NCBI RefSeq assembly: GCF_018130785.1
Contig: NZ_JAFCJT010000001.1
Span: 1,201,077 to 1,265,076 of the forward strand
Origin: Bradyrhizobium liaoningense
Lineage (GTDB): Bacteria; Pseudomonadota; Alphaproteobacteria; Rhizobiales; Xanthobacteraceae
Length of the DNA stretch: 64,000 nucleotides
Direction of reading: 5' to 3'
Shown: in pieces, positions 8,231-15,968 of the stretch
How the letters are laid out: the number at the start of each line of letters is the position of its first letter
Numbering within the stretch: the stretch's first letter is position 1
Notes under the pieces: model-generated
Told to the model about the DNA's origin: nothing
The model's input: the letters and a program-made list of their open reading frames with translations, nothing else
Databases searched by the model: none
Translations under genes and position numbers: made by a program

Positions 8231-8293
8231 AAACCTCGGCAAACAAACCCCGGCAAGAAAACCTCGGCAAGAGAACCTCGGCAAGAACCTCGG
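8231..8293. repeat. 4.5 copies of a 14-bp tandem repeat
   Basis: Consensus AAACCTCGGCAAGA, with units starting at 8231, 8245, 8259, 8273 and a partial unit at 8287. The array sits between the TAXI gene and the ribosome site (GGGAGG, 8292-8297) of the next gene. A 14-bp period is not a multiple of three, so it is not a coding repeat. It could expand or contract by slippage and shift spacing upstream of the next gene. Confidence 0.8.
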
Positions 8294-8302
8294 GAGGTGT
8301 CG

Positions 8303-8866
8303 ATGCGCAACGCGCTTGTGAGGACAACCCTGGTTGCGTTACTCGCCTTGATCGCCGACGTGAGGCGTCCCGCCGCCCAATTTGCTCCCTTCTGGCCGCC
8401 AGAGCCGCAGACGCTCGCACCGACCGCCGCGCCACCGGCCGACCAGGCGGAGCAAACCAGGACAGCCCCTCACCGAAGCAGCAAGGTGCACAGGAAGCAC
8501 GAAGTCGTTCGTCCGCCGCCAAATCAGCGGAAGGTCGCCGAAAAAAACGGATACAAGCGGGTCAGCGATCTCGTGAACTTCCCGAAGTTCTTTCCGGGCC
8601 TCGGCATCATCTTCGTCAAGCCCGACACTTTGCCGCTGGGGCCGTTCCTGTGCTTCGATCGCAGGGATCGTCTGGTGGCGACCGTGTACATGGTCCCGAA
8701 CGAGGACATCGACGATCACAAATCATTGGAGGGGGCGGGGTCCGCGGCACCAGTTGATCACGTCAGTCTCTACTTCAACCCGGGTCACCCCGGCGTGGAT
8801 GTACCGCATTACCACGTGGTGCTCTGGCATGTGACCAGCAAACAGGAAGCGCGCGTTGCGAAATGA
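8303..8866 (+). CDS. Exported protein of unknown function with a His-rich C-terminal motif
   Basis: 187 residues. Signal peptide (RNALVRTTLVALLALIADVRRPAAQ), then a Pro/Ala-rich and basic linker, then a folded domain from about residue 78 (RVSDLVNFPKFFPGLGIIFVKPDTLPLGPFLCFDRRDRLVATVYMVP). The C-terminal HVSLYFNPGHPGVDVPHYHVVLWHV has five His within about 25 residues and looks able to bind metal, but I do not recognise a family. Start at 8303 rests on the GGGAGG site; an in-frame start at 8222 would translate the tandem repeat and is unlikely. Probably cotranscribed with the TAXI gene. Confidence 0.72.
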   Translation: MRNALVRTTLVALLALIADVRRPAAQFAPFWPPEPQTLAPTAAPPADQAEQTRTAPHRSSKVHRKHEVVRPPPNQRKVAEKNGYKRVSDLVNFPKFFPGLGIIFVKPDTLPLGPFLCFDRRDRLVATVYMVPNEDIDDHKSLEGAGSAAPVDHVSLYFNPGHPGVDVPHYHVVLWHVTSKQEARVAK

Positions 8867-9036
8867 CGTGCAACAGGTAATGCGATCACACGGACCCCAA
8901 TTGTCCGGGCACGTCACGGACGATCTGCGCCGGCGCCCGCCGACATGCGTTGATCGACGACAATTGGCCGCCTTGAGCCGCAAGCCGGGCGCTTGGCCCG
9001 GCCGCAGCAATTGTCAGGAATTGGCGAGCCCGCACC

Positions 9037-9861
9037 CTACCGCTTATTCCAGTCGATAATCCGGCTCGCGTCGCCGTCGAACTCGTTGCTGCAGAACGCG
9101 CCGCCCTGGTAGTGATCGCCGACCGGATCCGGCTTGAGCTTGGCCTGCTCGGCCATCGCGTGCGCCACATGATCCTCGGAGCGGCCGGTCGGGCGGTAGC
9201 CAAACTCGTAGGCGCGGTGGTTGTCCCACCAGGCACGCTCGTTCAGGGACACGCCGTAGAACACCTCGAAATGGATGTCGGGATGCTCGAGCCCGATCTG
9301 GCAGAGCTGCACCAGGTCTTCCGGCTTCAGCCAGATCGAGATTCGGCGAAGGTCCAGCGGCACGTCACCGAAATTGCCGATGCGGAGGCAAGTCACTTTC
9401 AGGCCGTGCTTGTCGGCATAGAGCGCGCCGAGCGCTTCGCCGAACACCTTGCTGACGCCATAGCGGCCGTCCGGGCGTGGGGTGACGTCGGTGCCGATCT
9501 TGTGGTGGCGCGGATAGAATCCGACGGCATGGTTCGACGAGGCGAACACCACGCGCTTGACGCCCTTGCGGTACGCGGCCTCGAACAGATTGTAGCCGCC
9601 GATGATGTTGGCCTGGAGGATGTCGTCCCACGGGCCTTCGACCGAATAGCCGCCGAAATGGATGATGCCGTCGACGCCCTCGCAGATCGCCTCGCACTGC
9701 GCGAGGTCGGACAGGTCCGCCGCCTTGAACTGCTCGTTCGCCCCGAGATCCCCCGGCGGGCGGATATCGCTGAGCAGCAGGTCCGGATAGATCGGCGGCA
9801 GCAATGTCCGCAAGCGCGTTCCAATCCCGCCCGAAGCTCCCGTCATCAAGATGCGCGGCAT
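9037..9861 (-). CDS. NAD(P)-dependent epimerase/dehydratase, uronate dehydrogenase-like
   Basis: 274 residues, an SDR of the extended/atypical class. The Rossmann motif GASGGIG is at residues 8-14, and the catalytic Ser and Tyr-XXX-Lys appear in FASSNHAVGFYPR and YGVSKVFGEAL. SSNHAVGFY is the segment I associate with uronate dehydrogenases, which oxidise glucuronate or galacturonate to aldarolactones with NAD+. The divergent SMP-30 lactonase would open such a lactone, which supports a uronate/aldarate oxidation role. The start is the ATG at 9861, right before the divergent promoter. Exact sugar not determined. Confidence 0.82.
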   Translation of the reverse strand: MPRILMTGASGGIGTRLRTLLPPIYPDLLLSDIRPPGDLGANEQFKAADLSDLAQCEAICEGVDGIIHFGGYSVEGPWDDILQANIIGGYNLFEAAYRKGVKRVVFASSNHAVGFYPRHHKIGTDVTPRPDGRYGVSKVFGEALGALYADKHGLKVTCLRIGNFGDVPLDLRRISIWLKPEDLVQLCQIGLEHPDIHFEVFYGVSLNERAWWDNHRAYEFGYRPTGRSEDHVAHAMAEQAKLKPDPVGDHYQGGAFCSNEFDGDASRIIDWNKR

Positions 9862-9878
9862 TTTTCCCTCATATTTGG

Positions 9879-9895
9879 TGACCGATTTGCGGTCA
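9879..9895. promoter_or_regulatory. 17-bp inverted repeat in a divergent promoter, candidate operator
   Basis: TGACCGATTTGCGGTCA has perfect 6-bp arms around ATTTG and lies 17 bp upstream of the uronate-dehydrogenase-like start and 56 bp upstream of the lactonase start. Position and symmetry suggest one dimeric repressor controlling both genes; no regulator gene is adjacent, so the protein would act in trans. Confidence 0.5.
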
Positions 9896-9951
9896 TGGAT
9901 ATCTGATGCTAGCAGACTTGGGCAGAGGGAACGTAACAACGAGAATTGCAC

Positions 9952-10920
9952 ATGAACGATGCATCGTCCCACACTCAAGGCTGGCGGCCGGCGACCTATT
10001 ACCCTGATCCGGCGATAAAAGCACTGGACCCCCGCTTCGAAAAATACTGGCTGAAACTTTCGGCGGTGGAGCGGCTGACGACCGGTCTGCGCTGGGCCGA
10101 AGGTCCCGTGTGGTTCGGCGACGGGCGCTATCTGCTCTGCAGCGACATTCCGAACCAGCGCATCATCAAATGGGAAGAGGAGACCGGCGCCGTGTCGGTC
10201 TTCCGAAAACCCTCCAATTTCGCCAACGGCAACACGCGCGACCGCCAGGGCCGTCTCGTCACCTGCGAGCACGGCGGGCGCCGCGTGGTGCGCACCGAAT
10301 ATGACGGCAGCATCACCGTGCTGATGGATCAATTCAACGGCAAGCAGCTGAACTCGCCGAACGATGTCGTTGTTAAATCGGACGGCTCGATCTGGTTCAC
10401 CGATCCGACCTTCGGCCTGCTCGGCAATTATGAGGGCTACAAGGCGGAGCCCGAGATCGAGCCGAACGTCTATCGGCTCGATCCCGGGACGCGCGAGGCG
10501 ACCATCGTCGCCGAAGGCGTGCTCGGTCCTAACGGGCTGTGCTTCTCGCCCGACGAGAAGATACTGTATGTCGTGGAATCGCGCGGGGTGCCGAACCGAA
10601 AGATCCTCGCCTACGACGTCTCGGCGGATGGCACCACGATCTCCAACAAGCGCGTCCATATCGATGCAGGTCCAGGCACGCCGGACGGCATGCGCTGCGA
10701 CATCGACGGCAATCTCTGGTGCGGCTGGGGCATGGGCGATCCCGAGCTCGACGGCGTCGTGGTGTTCGCGCCCGACGGCGTCATGATCGGCCGCATCGCG
10801 CTGCCCGAGCGCTGCGCCAACCTCTGCTTTGGCGGCGTCAAGCGCAACCGCCTGTTCATGGCCGCGAGCCAGTCGATCTACGCCCTGTATGTGAACACGC
10901 AGGGCGCGGTCGGGGGATAG
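9952..10920 (+). CDS. SMP-30/gluconolactonase/LRE family lactonase
   Basis: 322 residues forming a six-bladed propeller. Metal and active-site positions are seen in order: Glu in RWAEGPVWFGDG, Asn in LNSPNDVVVKSDGSIWFTDPTFG, Asn in GPNGLCFSPDE, Asp in GTPDGMRCDIDGNLW. Hydrolyses a sugar lactone; paired with the divergent uronate-dehydrogenase-like gene it most likely opens an aldarolactone, though gluconolactone is possible. The ATG at 9952 was preferred over an in-frame TTG two codons upstream. No signal peptide, so it is cytoplasmic. Confidence 0.9.
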   Translation: MNDASSHTQGWRPATYYPDPAIKALDPRFEKYWLKLSAVERLTTGLRWAEGPVWFGDGRYLLCSDIPNQRIIKWEEETGAVSVFRKPSNFANGNTRDRQGRLVTCEHGGRRVVRTEYDGSITVLMDQFNGKQLNSPNDVVVKSDGSIWFTDPTFGLLGNYEGYKAEPEIEPNVYRLDPGTREATIVAEGVLGPNGLCFSPDEKILYVVESRGVPNRKILAYDVSADGTTISNKRVHIDAGPGTPDGMRCDIDGNLWCGWGMGDPELDGVVVFAPDGVMIGRIALPERCANLCFGGVKRNRLFMAASQSIYALYVNTQGAVGG

Positions 10921-10941
10921 GCGCTCCACAGCGACGATCTC

Positions 10942-11015
10942 GTAGGGTGGGCAAAGCGAAAGCGTGCCCACCATTCCTCGCCGGGCACGTCGCTACGCTC
11001 CTTTGCCCACCCTAC
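10942..11015. repeat. Interspersed palindrome R1, copy 1
   Basis: Starts GTAGGGTGGGCAAAGCG and ends CTTTGCCCACCCTAC, so the whole unit folds into a long hairpin with a variable centre. A second copy is at 16899-16989. Lies between the lactonase and the aldehyde dehydrogenase, next to an R2 repeat. Confidence 0.85.
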
Positions 11016-11028
11016 GAAATCTCTCCTC

Positions 11029-11114
11029 CGTCATTGCGAGCGAAGCGAAGCAATCCAGAATCTCTCCGCGGAGACGGTCTGGATTGCTTCGTCGCTCCGC
11101 TCCTCGCAATGACG
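11029..11114. repeat. Interspersed palindrome R2, copy 1
   Basis: CGTCATTGCGAG at one end and its complement CTCGCAATGACG at the other, with GAAGCAATCCAGA / TCTGGATTGCTTCG inside. Other copies are at 51378, 53063 and 62665. All four lie just after stop codons or between genes. Confidence 0.88.
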
Positions 11115-11120
11115 GGCCCC

Positions 11121-11156
11121 AAACAAAAAACGCCGGAGCGGTTTGCCGCTCCGGCG
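11121..11156 (-). terminator. Rho-independent terminator of the aldehyde dehydrogenase gene
   Basis: Read on the minus strand, CGCCGGAGCGG, loop CAAA, CCGCTCCGGCG, then TTTTTTGTTT. It begins 25 bp after the dehydrogenase stop codon. Confidence 0.85.
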
Positions 11157-11180
11157 CTTTGTTTGTTCAGGCGATAGAAC

Positions 11181-12611
11181 CTACGCCGCGTTGAAGCCGG
11201 CGACCGCCTTTACTTCGAGGAAGTCCTCGAGGCCGTACTTGCCCCACTCGCGGCCGTTGCCCGACTGCTTGTAGCCGCCGAACGGCGCGGTGCGGTCGTT
11301 GGGCACGCCCTGGAGGTTGACGTTGCCGGCGCGGATCTGGCGGCCGACGCGCTTGGCGTCCTCAACCGAAGCGCCCGTGACGTAGCCCGCGAGGCCATAG
11401 GGCGTGTCGTTGGCGATGTGCACGGCTTCGGCTTCGTCCTTGGCACCGATGATGGTCAGCACCGGTCCGAAGATTTCTTCACGGGCGATCGTCATGTCGG
11501 GGGTGACGTCGGCGAAGATGGTCGGGCGGACATAGAAGCCCTTGTTGACGCCTTCGGGCAGGCCCGGGCCACCGGCGACGAGCGTTGCGCCCTCGTCGAT
11601 ACCCTTCTTGATGAGGCCCTGGATCTTGTCCCACTGGCCGCGGTTGACCACGGGACCGATCGTCGTGCCTTCGGCGCGGGGATCGCCCGCCTTGGTCTTG
11701 TCGGCGACAGCCTTCGCGATCGCGGCGACTTCCTTCATCTTCGACAGCGGCACGATCATGCGCGAGGGCGCGTTGCAGGACTGGCCGGAGTTGTTGAACA
11801 TGTGCATCACGCCGCCGGTCACCGCCTTCGTGAGGTCGGCGCCTTCGAGGATGACGTTCGGCGACTTGCCGCCGAGCTCCTGGCTGACGCGCTTCACGGT
11901 CGGAGCCGCACGCTTCGCCACGTCGATGCCGGCGCGGGTCGAGCCGGTGAACGAGATCATGTCGATGTCGGGATGCTCGCTCATGGCGGCGCCGACCTCG
12001 GGGCCGAGACCGTTGACGAGGTTGAACACGCCCTTCGGCACGCCGGCTTCATGGAGGATTTCCGCGAAGATCAGCGCCGAAGTCGGGGTGAACTCCGACG
12101 GCTTCAGGATCATGGTGCAGCCGGCGGCCAGCGCAGGCGCGACCTTGCACGCGATCTGGTTCAGCGGCCAGTTCCAGGGCGTGATCATGCCGACCACGCC
12201 GATCGGCTCGCGCAGCACCATGGCGGTGCCGACCGGTTCCTCGAAGTGGTAGTTCTTGAGCACGTCGAGCGTGGTCATGAGGTGGCCGAGGCCAGCGCCG
12301 GCCTGGAGCTTCTCGGCCATCGGCAGCGGTGCGCCCATCTCGTCGGAGACGGCGGCGCCGATCTCCTTGAGGCGGCCCTTGTAGATCTCGATGACTTTGG
12401 TGAGCAGCGCGACGCGCTCCTCGCGGCTGGTCTGGGAGAAGGTTGCAAAGGCGCGCTTGGCGGCAGTGACGGCCTTGTCAACGTCAGCCTTGGAGCCCAG
12501 CGCAACCTCGTACATCGCCTCTTCCGTCGCGGGATTGACCACGGCGGTGGACTTCTTGACGGCGGGATCGACCCAGGCGCCGTCGATGTAGAATTGCATG
12601 CGATTGACCAT
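11181..12611 (-). CDS. NAD(P)-dependent aldehyde dehydrogenase
   Basis: 476 residues, full length for the ALDH superfamily. Catalytic elements are present: TPWNWPLNQIACKVAPALAAGC (cofactor cleft), the SFTGSTRAG turn, Glu in VSQELGGKSPNVI, nucleophile Cys in NNSGQSCNAPSRM, and EIFGPVLTI. It oxidises an aldehyde to the acid; substrate unknown, but the neighbouring uronate/lactone genes hint at sugar-derived aldehydes. An upstream in-frame extension to 12785 lacks a ribosome site; the ATG at 12611 follows AAGAGG. Own strong terminator downstream. Confidence 0.93.
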   Translation of the reverse strand: MVNRMQFYIDGAWVDPAVKKSTAVVNPATEEAMYEVALGSKADVDKAVTAAKRAFATFSQTSREERVALLTKVIEIYKGRLKEIGAAVSDEMGAPLPMAEKLQAGAGLGHLMTTLDVLKNYHFEEPVGTAMVLREPIGVVGMITPWNWPLNQIACKVAPALAAGCTMILKPSEFTPTSALIFAEILHEAGVPKGVFNLVNGLGPEVGAAMSEHPDIDMISFTGSTRAGIDVAKRAAPTVKRVSQELGGKSPNVILEGADLTKAVTGGVMHMFNNSGQSCNAPSRMIVPLSKMKEVAAIAKAVADKTKAGDPRAEGTTIGPVVNRGQWDKIQGLIKKGIDEGATLVAGGPGLPEGVNKGFYVRPTIFADVTPDMTIAREEIFGPVLTIIGAKDEAEAVHIANDTPYGLAGYVTGASVEDAKRVGRQIRAGNVNLQGVPNDRTAPFGGYKQSGNGREWGKYGLEDFLEVKAVAGFNAA

Positions 12612-12761
12612 CGTTAACCTCTTCTTGGGGGCTTGGAGGGGGCGTTTCGGCAGGCATCCTTGCACGAAAGCGCCGGCAATTGAACCCGCCATATGCGGGG
12701 CCAGCGTTGCGGCGGACGCGCGGAATATGGGACGCGATTTGAGACGAGGCAAGCGGCCATC

Positions 12762-12814
12762 GGTCCCGGCTCTGCGTCGCGACATTTCATGTCGCGCCGC
12801 GTCCGGGACACGAG
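12762..12814 (-). repeat. Interspersed palindrome R3, copy 1
   Basis: GGTCCCGGCTCTGCG ... CGCGTCCGGGACACGAG, a hairpin with an inner GTCGCGACAT-type stem. It faces copy 2 (12836-12892) in the opposite orientation, 21 bp away. Confidence 0.75.
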
Positions 12815-12835
12815 ATTAGAACGAGTGTAGACACT

Positions 12836-12892
12836 CTCGTGCCCCGGACGCAGCGCAGCGCTACTTCAGCGGTGCGCTGCTGAGCCGGGGCC
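12836..12892 (+). repeat. Interspersed palindrome R3, copy 2
   Basis: CTCGTGCCCCGGACGCAGCG ... GCTGAGCCGGGGC. Same family as 12762-12814 and the pair near 21.1-21.25 kb. Confidence 0.75.
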
Positions 12893-12913
12893 CATGCACC
12901 CAGGTTACCTCGA

Positions 12914-15277
12914 CTACACCGCCATCTTCCGGTGCAGCACCGGTGCGCCGGTGGTGAGACTTTCCGCCGCATCGATGATCGCATTCGCATCGATACCGTA
13001 ATGACGGTAGAGGTCCGCGATCGCGCCGGTCTGGCCGAACTGCTCGACGCCGAGCGCTTCGACGCGATGGCCGCGGACGCTGCCGAGCCAGCCGAGCGCG
13101 GAGGGATGGCCGTCGATCACGGTCACGATGCCGCAGTCGCGCGGCAGCGGCGCCAGCAGCTTTTCGATGTGGCTGAGATGCTGCACGCCACGCCGATCCC
13201 GCCGCAATTTCCGCGCAGCGGTCCAACCCGCATGCAGACGATCCGCCGAGGTGATCGCGAGCAGGCCGATGTCGCGGCGGCTCTCGCCGATGAAGCCGGT
13301 CGCCTCGATCGCTTCGGGCGCGACCGCGCCGGTATAGGCGATCACGAGTTCGGCATTGGGCCCCGGCTTGCGCAGCCAATAGGCGCCGTCAGTGATGCCC
13401 TGCGCAAGCTCCGGTGTCATGATCCGCTGCGCCTGCTCGATGCTGCGCGTCGAGAGCCGCAAATAGACCGAGCCGCCCTCGCCCGGATCGCGCTGCATGT
13501 GATTGAAGCCCCACGCCATGATCACGGCGAGTTCGTCGACGAAGGCCGGCTCGAACGAGGCGAGCCCGTCCTGCGCCATGCCTATCAATGGCGTGGCGAT
13601 CGACTGGTGTGCGCCGCCTTCAGGGGCCAGCGTGATGCCTGATGGCGTCGCCGCCACCATGAAGCGCGCATCCTGGTAGCAGGCATAGTTCAGCGCATCG
13701 AGCCCGCGCTCGATGAAGGGATCGTAGAGCGTACCGACCGGCAGCAGCCGTTCGCCGTTGATCTGATGCGACAGGCCGAGCGCCGAGAGCATGATGAACA
13801 GGTTCATCTCGGCGATGCCGAGCTCGAGGTGCTGGCCCTTGGGCGAGAAGTCCCAATTGAAGGTGGACGGAATTTTCTCGCTGCGGAATAAGTCCGCCTT
13901 CTCGCCGCGCGCGAACAGGCCGCGCCGGTTCACCCACGGACCGAGATTGGTCGAGACCGTGACGTCGGGTGAGGTCGTGACGATACGTTTGGCGAGCTCG
14001 CTGTCGTCGCGCGCGATCTCGTTCAGCACGAGGCCAAAGCCCTGCTGGGTCGACATCTGCGGCGACGGCTTGAACGCAAGTTGCAGGGGCACCTCGACGA
14101 CCGGCGCGGTCAGCCGGCGGCCGTCCTGGTTGAACGGCACGCGCGCGAGGAAGGCGTCGAGCTCGGCAGCGTCCTGCGCGAGGCCCTCGTACTTGTCCCA
14201 TTCGTGGCCGGGGCGGATGTTCTGGCTCTCGCGATATTTCTCCATCTGCGCGACCGTCATCAGGCCGGCATGGTTGTCCTTGTGGCCCTGGAATGGCAGG
14301 CCGACGCCCTTGATGGTGTAGGCGATGAAGCAGACCGGACGATCGTGGTCGATAGATTCGAACGCCTCCAGCATGCTCGCCATGTCGTGGCCGCCGAGGT
14401 TCGACATCAGCGCCAGCAGTTCGTCGTCACTGCGGCGGTCGATCAGCTTCGTGATCGGGCCCTGATCGCCGATCTCGTCGTGCAGGTGTTTTCGGAACGC
14501 AGCGCCGCCTTGAAAACACAGCGCCGCATAGAGCGCGTTCGGGCAATTGTCGATCCAGGCTTTCAGCGCCTCGCCGCCGGGCTCGGCAAAGGCCTCCCGC
14601 ATCAGGCGGCCATATTTCACGATCACCACGTCCCAGCCGAAATTGCGGAACATGGTCTCGAACTTTTCCCAGAGCCCTTCACGCACGACGGCGTCGAGCG
14701 ACTGCCTGTTATAGTCGACCACCCACCAGGTGTTGCGCAGGCCGTGCTTCCAGCCTTCGGCGAGCGCTTCGAAAATGTTGCCCTCGTCCATCTCGGCATC
14801 GCCGACGAGGGCAATCATCCGCCCTTCGCGACGGTCCTTCATCCAGCCATGCGCCTTGACGTAGTCCTGCACCAGCGATGAGAACAGCGTCTGTGCGACG
14901 CCGAGGCCCACCGAGCCGGTGGAGAAGTCGACGTCGTCGACATCCTTGGTGCGCGAGGGATAGGACTGCGCGCCCTTGAAGCCGCGGAAGTTCTCCAGCT
15001 TCTCGCGCGTCTGCCGGCCGAACAGATACTGGATGGCGTGGAACACCGGGCTCGCATGCGGCTTCACCGCGACGCGGTCCTCAGGTTTCAGCACGTGAAA
15101 ATACAGCGCCGACATGATGGTCGCGAGCGAGGCCGACGAGGCCTGATGACCGCCGACTTTGAGGCCGTCGGCATTCGGGCGGATGTGGTTGGCATGGTGG
15201 ATGGTCCAGGACGACAACCACAGCGCCTTGCGGCTAAGGGCGGTCAATGTGTCCAGACTGGCAGAATCGACGGGCAT
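12914..15277 (-). CDS. Thiamine-diphosphate-dependent 2-oxoacid dehydrogenase E1 (AceE/MdeB-like, transketolase fold)
   Basis: 787 residues, about 100 shorter than classical homodimeric AceE. The thiamine-diphosphate motif GDAEMDEGN runs at residues 159-167 with N190 closing it (WWVVDYNRQS); GHKDNHAGLM and the transketolase-like second domain (PSTFNWDFSPKGQHLELGIAEMNLFIMLSALGL) follow. A divergent Lrp/AsnC regulator sits 134 bp away. In Pseudomonas putida an AceE-like E1 (MdeB, 2-oxobutyrate dehydrogenase) is paired with an Lrp-type regulator (MdeR) for methionine breakdown; that parallel suggests oxobutyrate or another amino-acid-derived oxoacid here, but no methionine gamma-lyase gene is present. 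Pyruvate remains possible. Confidence 0.85.
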   Translation of the reverse strand: MPVDSASLDTLTALSRKALWLSSWTIHHANHIRPNADGLKVGGHQASSASLATIMSALYFHVLKPEDRVAVKPHASPVFHAIQYLFGRQTREKLENFRGFKGAQSYPSRTKDVDDVDFSTGSVGLGVAQTLFSSLVQDYVKAHGWMKDRREGRMIALVGDAEMDEGNIFEALAEGWKHGLRNTWWVVDYNRQSLDAVVREGLWEKFETMFRNFGWDVVIVKYGRLMREAFAEPGGEALKAWIDNCPNALYAALCFQGGAAFRKHLHDEIGDQGPITKLIDRRSDDELLALMSNLGGHDMASMLEAFESIDHDRPVCFIAYTIKGVGLPFQGHKDNHAGLMTVAQMEKYRESQNIRPGHEWDKYEGLAQDAAELDAFLARVPFNQDGRRLTAPVVEVPLQLAFKPSPQMSTQQGFGLVLNEIARDDSELAKRIVTTSPDVTVSTNLGPWVNRRGLFARGEKADLFRSEKIPSTFNWDFSPKGQHLELGIAEMNLFIMLSALGLSHQINGERLLPVGTLYDPFIERGLDALNYACYQDARFMVAATPSGITLAPEGGAHQSIATPLIGMAQDGLASFEPAFVDELAVIMAWGFNHMQRDPGEGGSVYLRLSTRSIEQAQRIMTPELAQGITDGAYWLRKPGPNAELVIAYTGAVAPEAIEATGFIGESRRDIGLLAITSADRLHAGWTAARKLRRDRRGVQHLSHIEKLLAPLPRDCGIVTVIDGHPSALGWLGSVRGHRVEALGVEQFGQTGAIADLYRHYGIDANAIIDAAESLTTGAPVLHRKMAV

Positions 15278-15360
15278 GGCAATGCTCCCGGAAACAGGTG
15301 TCCGATAATACGCCCGCGAGCGACGCCAAACTTCTCAATTTTTCGCACCATATCTCAAGA

Positions 15361-15381
15361 CATTGGGATATCTTACCAATG
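15361..15381. promoter_or_regulatory. Palindrome in the E1/Lrp divergent promoter, candidate Lrp-family operator
   Basis: CATTGG at 15361-15366 and CCAATG at 15376-15381 flank the AT-rich GGATATCTTA-like centre. It lies 29 bp upstream of the regulator ATG and 83 bp upstream of the E1 start, as expected for an autoregulated Lrp/AsnC switch. Confidence 0.5.
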
Positions 15382-15410
15382 TAACATCACCTCATACAGG
15401 TTTCATCCCA

Positions 15411-15872
15411 ATGCCCGGCCTCGACGCCATCGACCGAAAAATCCTCGCTTTGCTTCAAAACGACAGCCGGCTGACCATGCAGGAACTGGCCGACAAGGTC
15501 GGGCTCTCGGTGTCGCCCTGCCATCGCCGGGTCAAGCTGCTCGAGGAGCGCGGCGTCATCTCGCGCTACATCGCGACCGTGGACCAGAAGGCGCTCGGCC
15601 TGCATGTCAGCGTCTTCATCTCGATCAAGCTGGCGCGGCAGAAGGAGGAGGATCTCAACCGCTTTGCCCGCGCGATCTCGAAATGGGACGAGGTGCTGGA
15701 GTGCTATCTGATGACCGGCAACCGCGACTATCTCTTGCGCGTGGTGGCGGCCGATCTCGCCTCCTACGAGACTTTTCTCAAGACCAAGTTGACCCGGCTC
15801 GACGGCATCGCCTCGATCGAGTCGAGCTTTGCGCTGAGCCAGGTCAAATACTCGATCGCGCTGCCGGTCTGA
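15411..15872 (+). CDS. Lrp/AsnC family transcriptional regulator
   Basis: 153 residues from the ATG at 15411. N-terminal helix-turn-helix (LDAIDRKILALLQNDSRLTMQELADKVGLSVSPCHRRVKLLEERGVI) and a C-terminal RAM/ligand domain (DEVLECYLMTGNRDYLLRVVAADLASYETFLKTKLTRLDGIASIESSFALSQVK), complete and canonical. It is divergent from the E1 gene with a palindrome between them; probably senses an amino acid or its oxoacid and activates the dehydrogenase. A longer in-frame start at 15363 lies inside the palindrome and is rejected. Confidence 0.93.
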   Translation: MPGLDAIDRKILALLQNDSRLTMQELADKVGLSVSPCHRRVKLLEERGVISRYIATVDQKALGLHVSVFISIKLARQKEEDLNRFARAISKWDEVLECYLMTGNRDYLLRVVAADLASYETFLKTKLTRLDGIASIESSFALSQVKYSIALPV

Positions 15873-15968
15873 CGGTCCCTCCGGGCTATTTCGGAACCGG
15901 TGTCACATGGGCGCAATAAACCCCGCCGATGGTCACGTGCGACAGGCACCCTGCCGAAAGAAGGACCC

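Larger units (their letters stand above)
12612..12913. other. Intergenic region with an inverted pair of R3 repeats
   Basis: About 300 bp between the aldehyde dehydrogenase start and the E1 gene stop. The part near 12612-12760 should hold the dehydrogenase promoter, but I see no clear -35/-10 or operator. The rest is two R3 palindromes and no credible ORF. Confidence 0.6.

Noticed and set aside
8231..8293. CRISPR array
   Set aside because: Units are 14 bp in direct tandem with no unique spacers and no cas genes nearby.
9862..10974. Extension of the uronate dehydrogenase frame to 10974
   Set aside because: It crosses the divergent promoter and the lactonase gene on the opposite strand; the ATG at 9861 fits the fold start GASGGIG.
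11029..11114. Attachment or integrase site at R2
   Set aside because: R2 has four copies at unrelated gene ends and no integrase gene; it behaves as an interspersed repeat.
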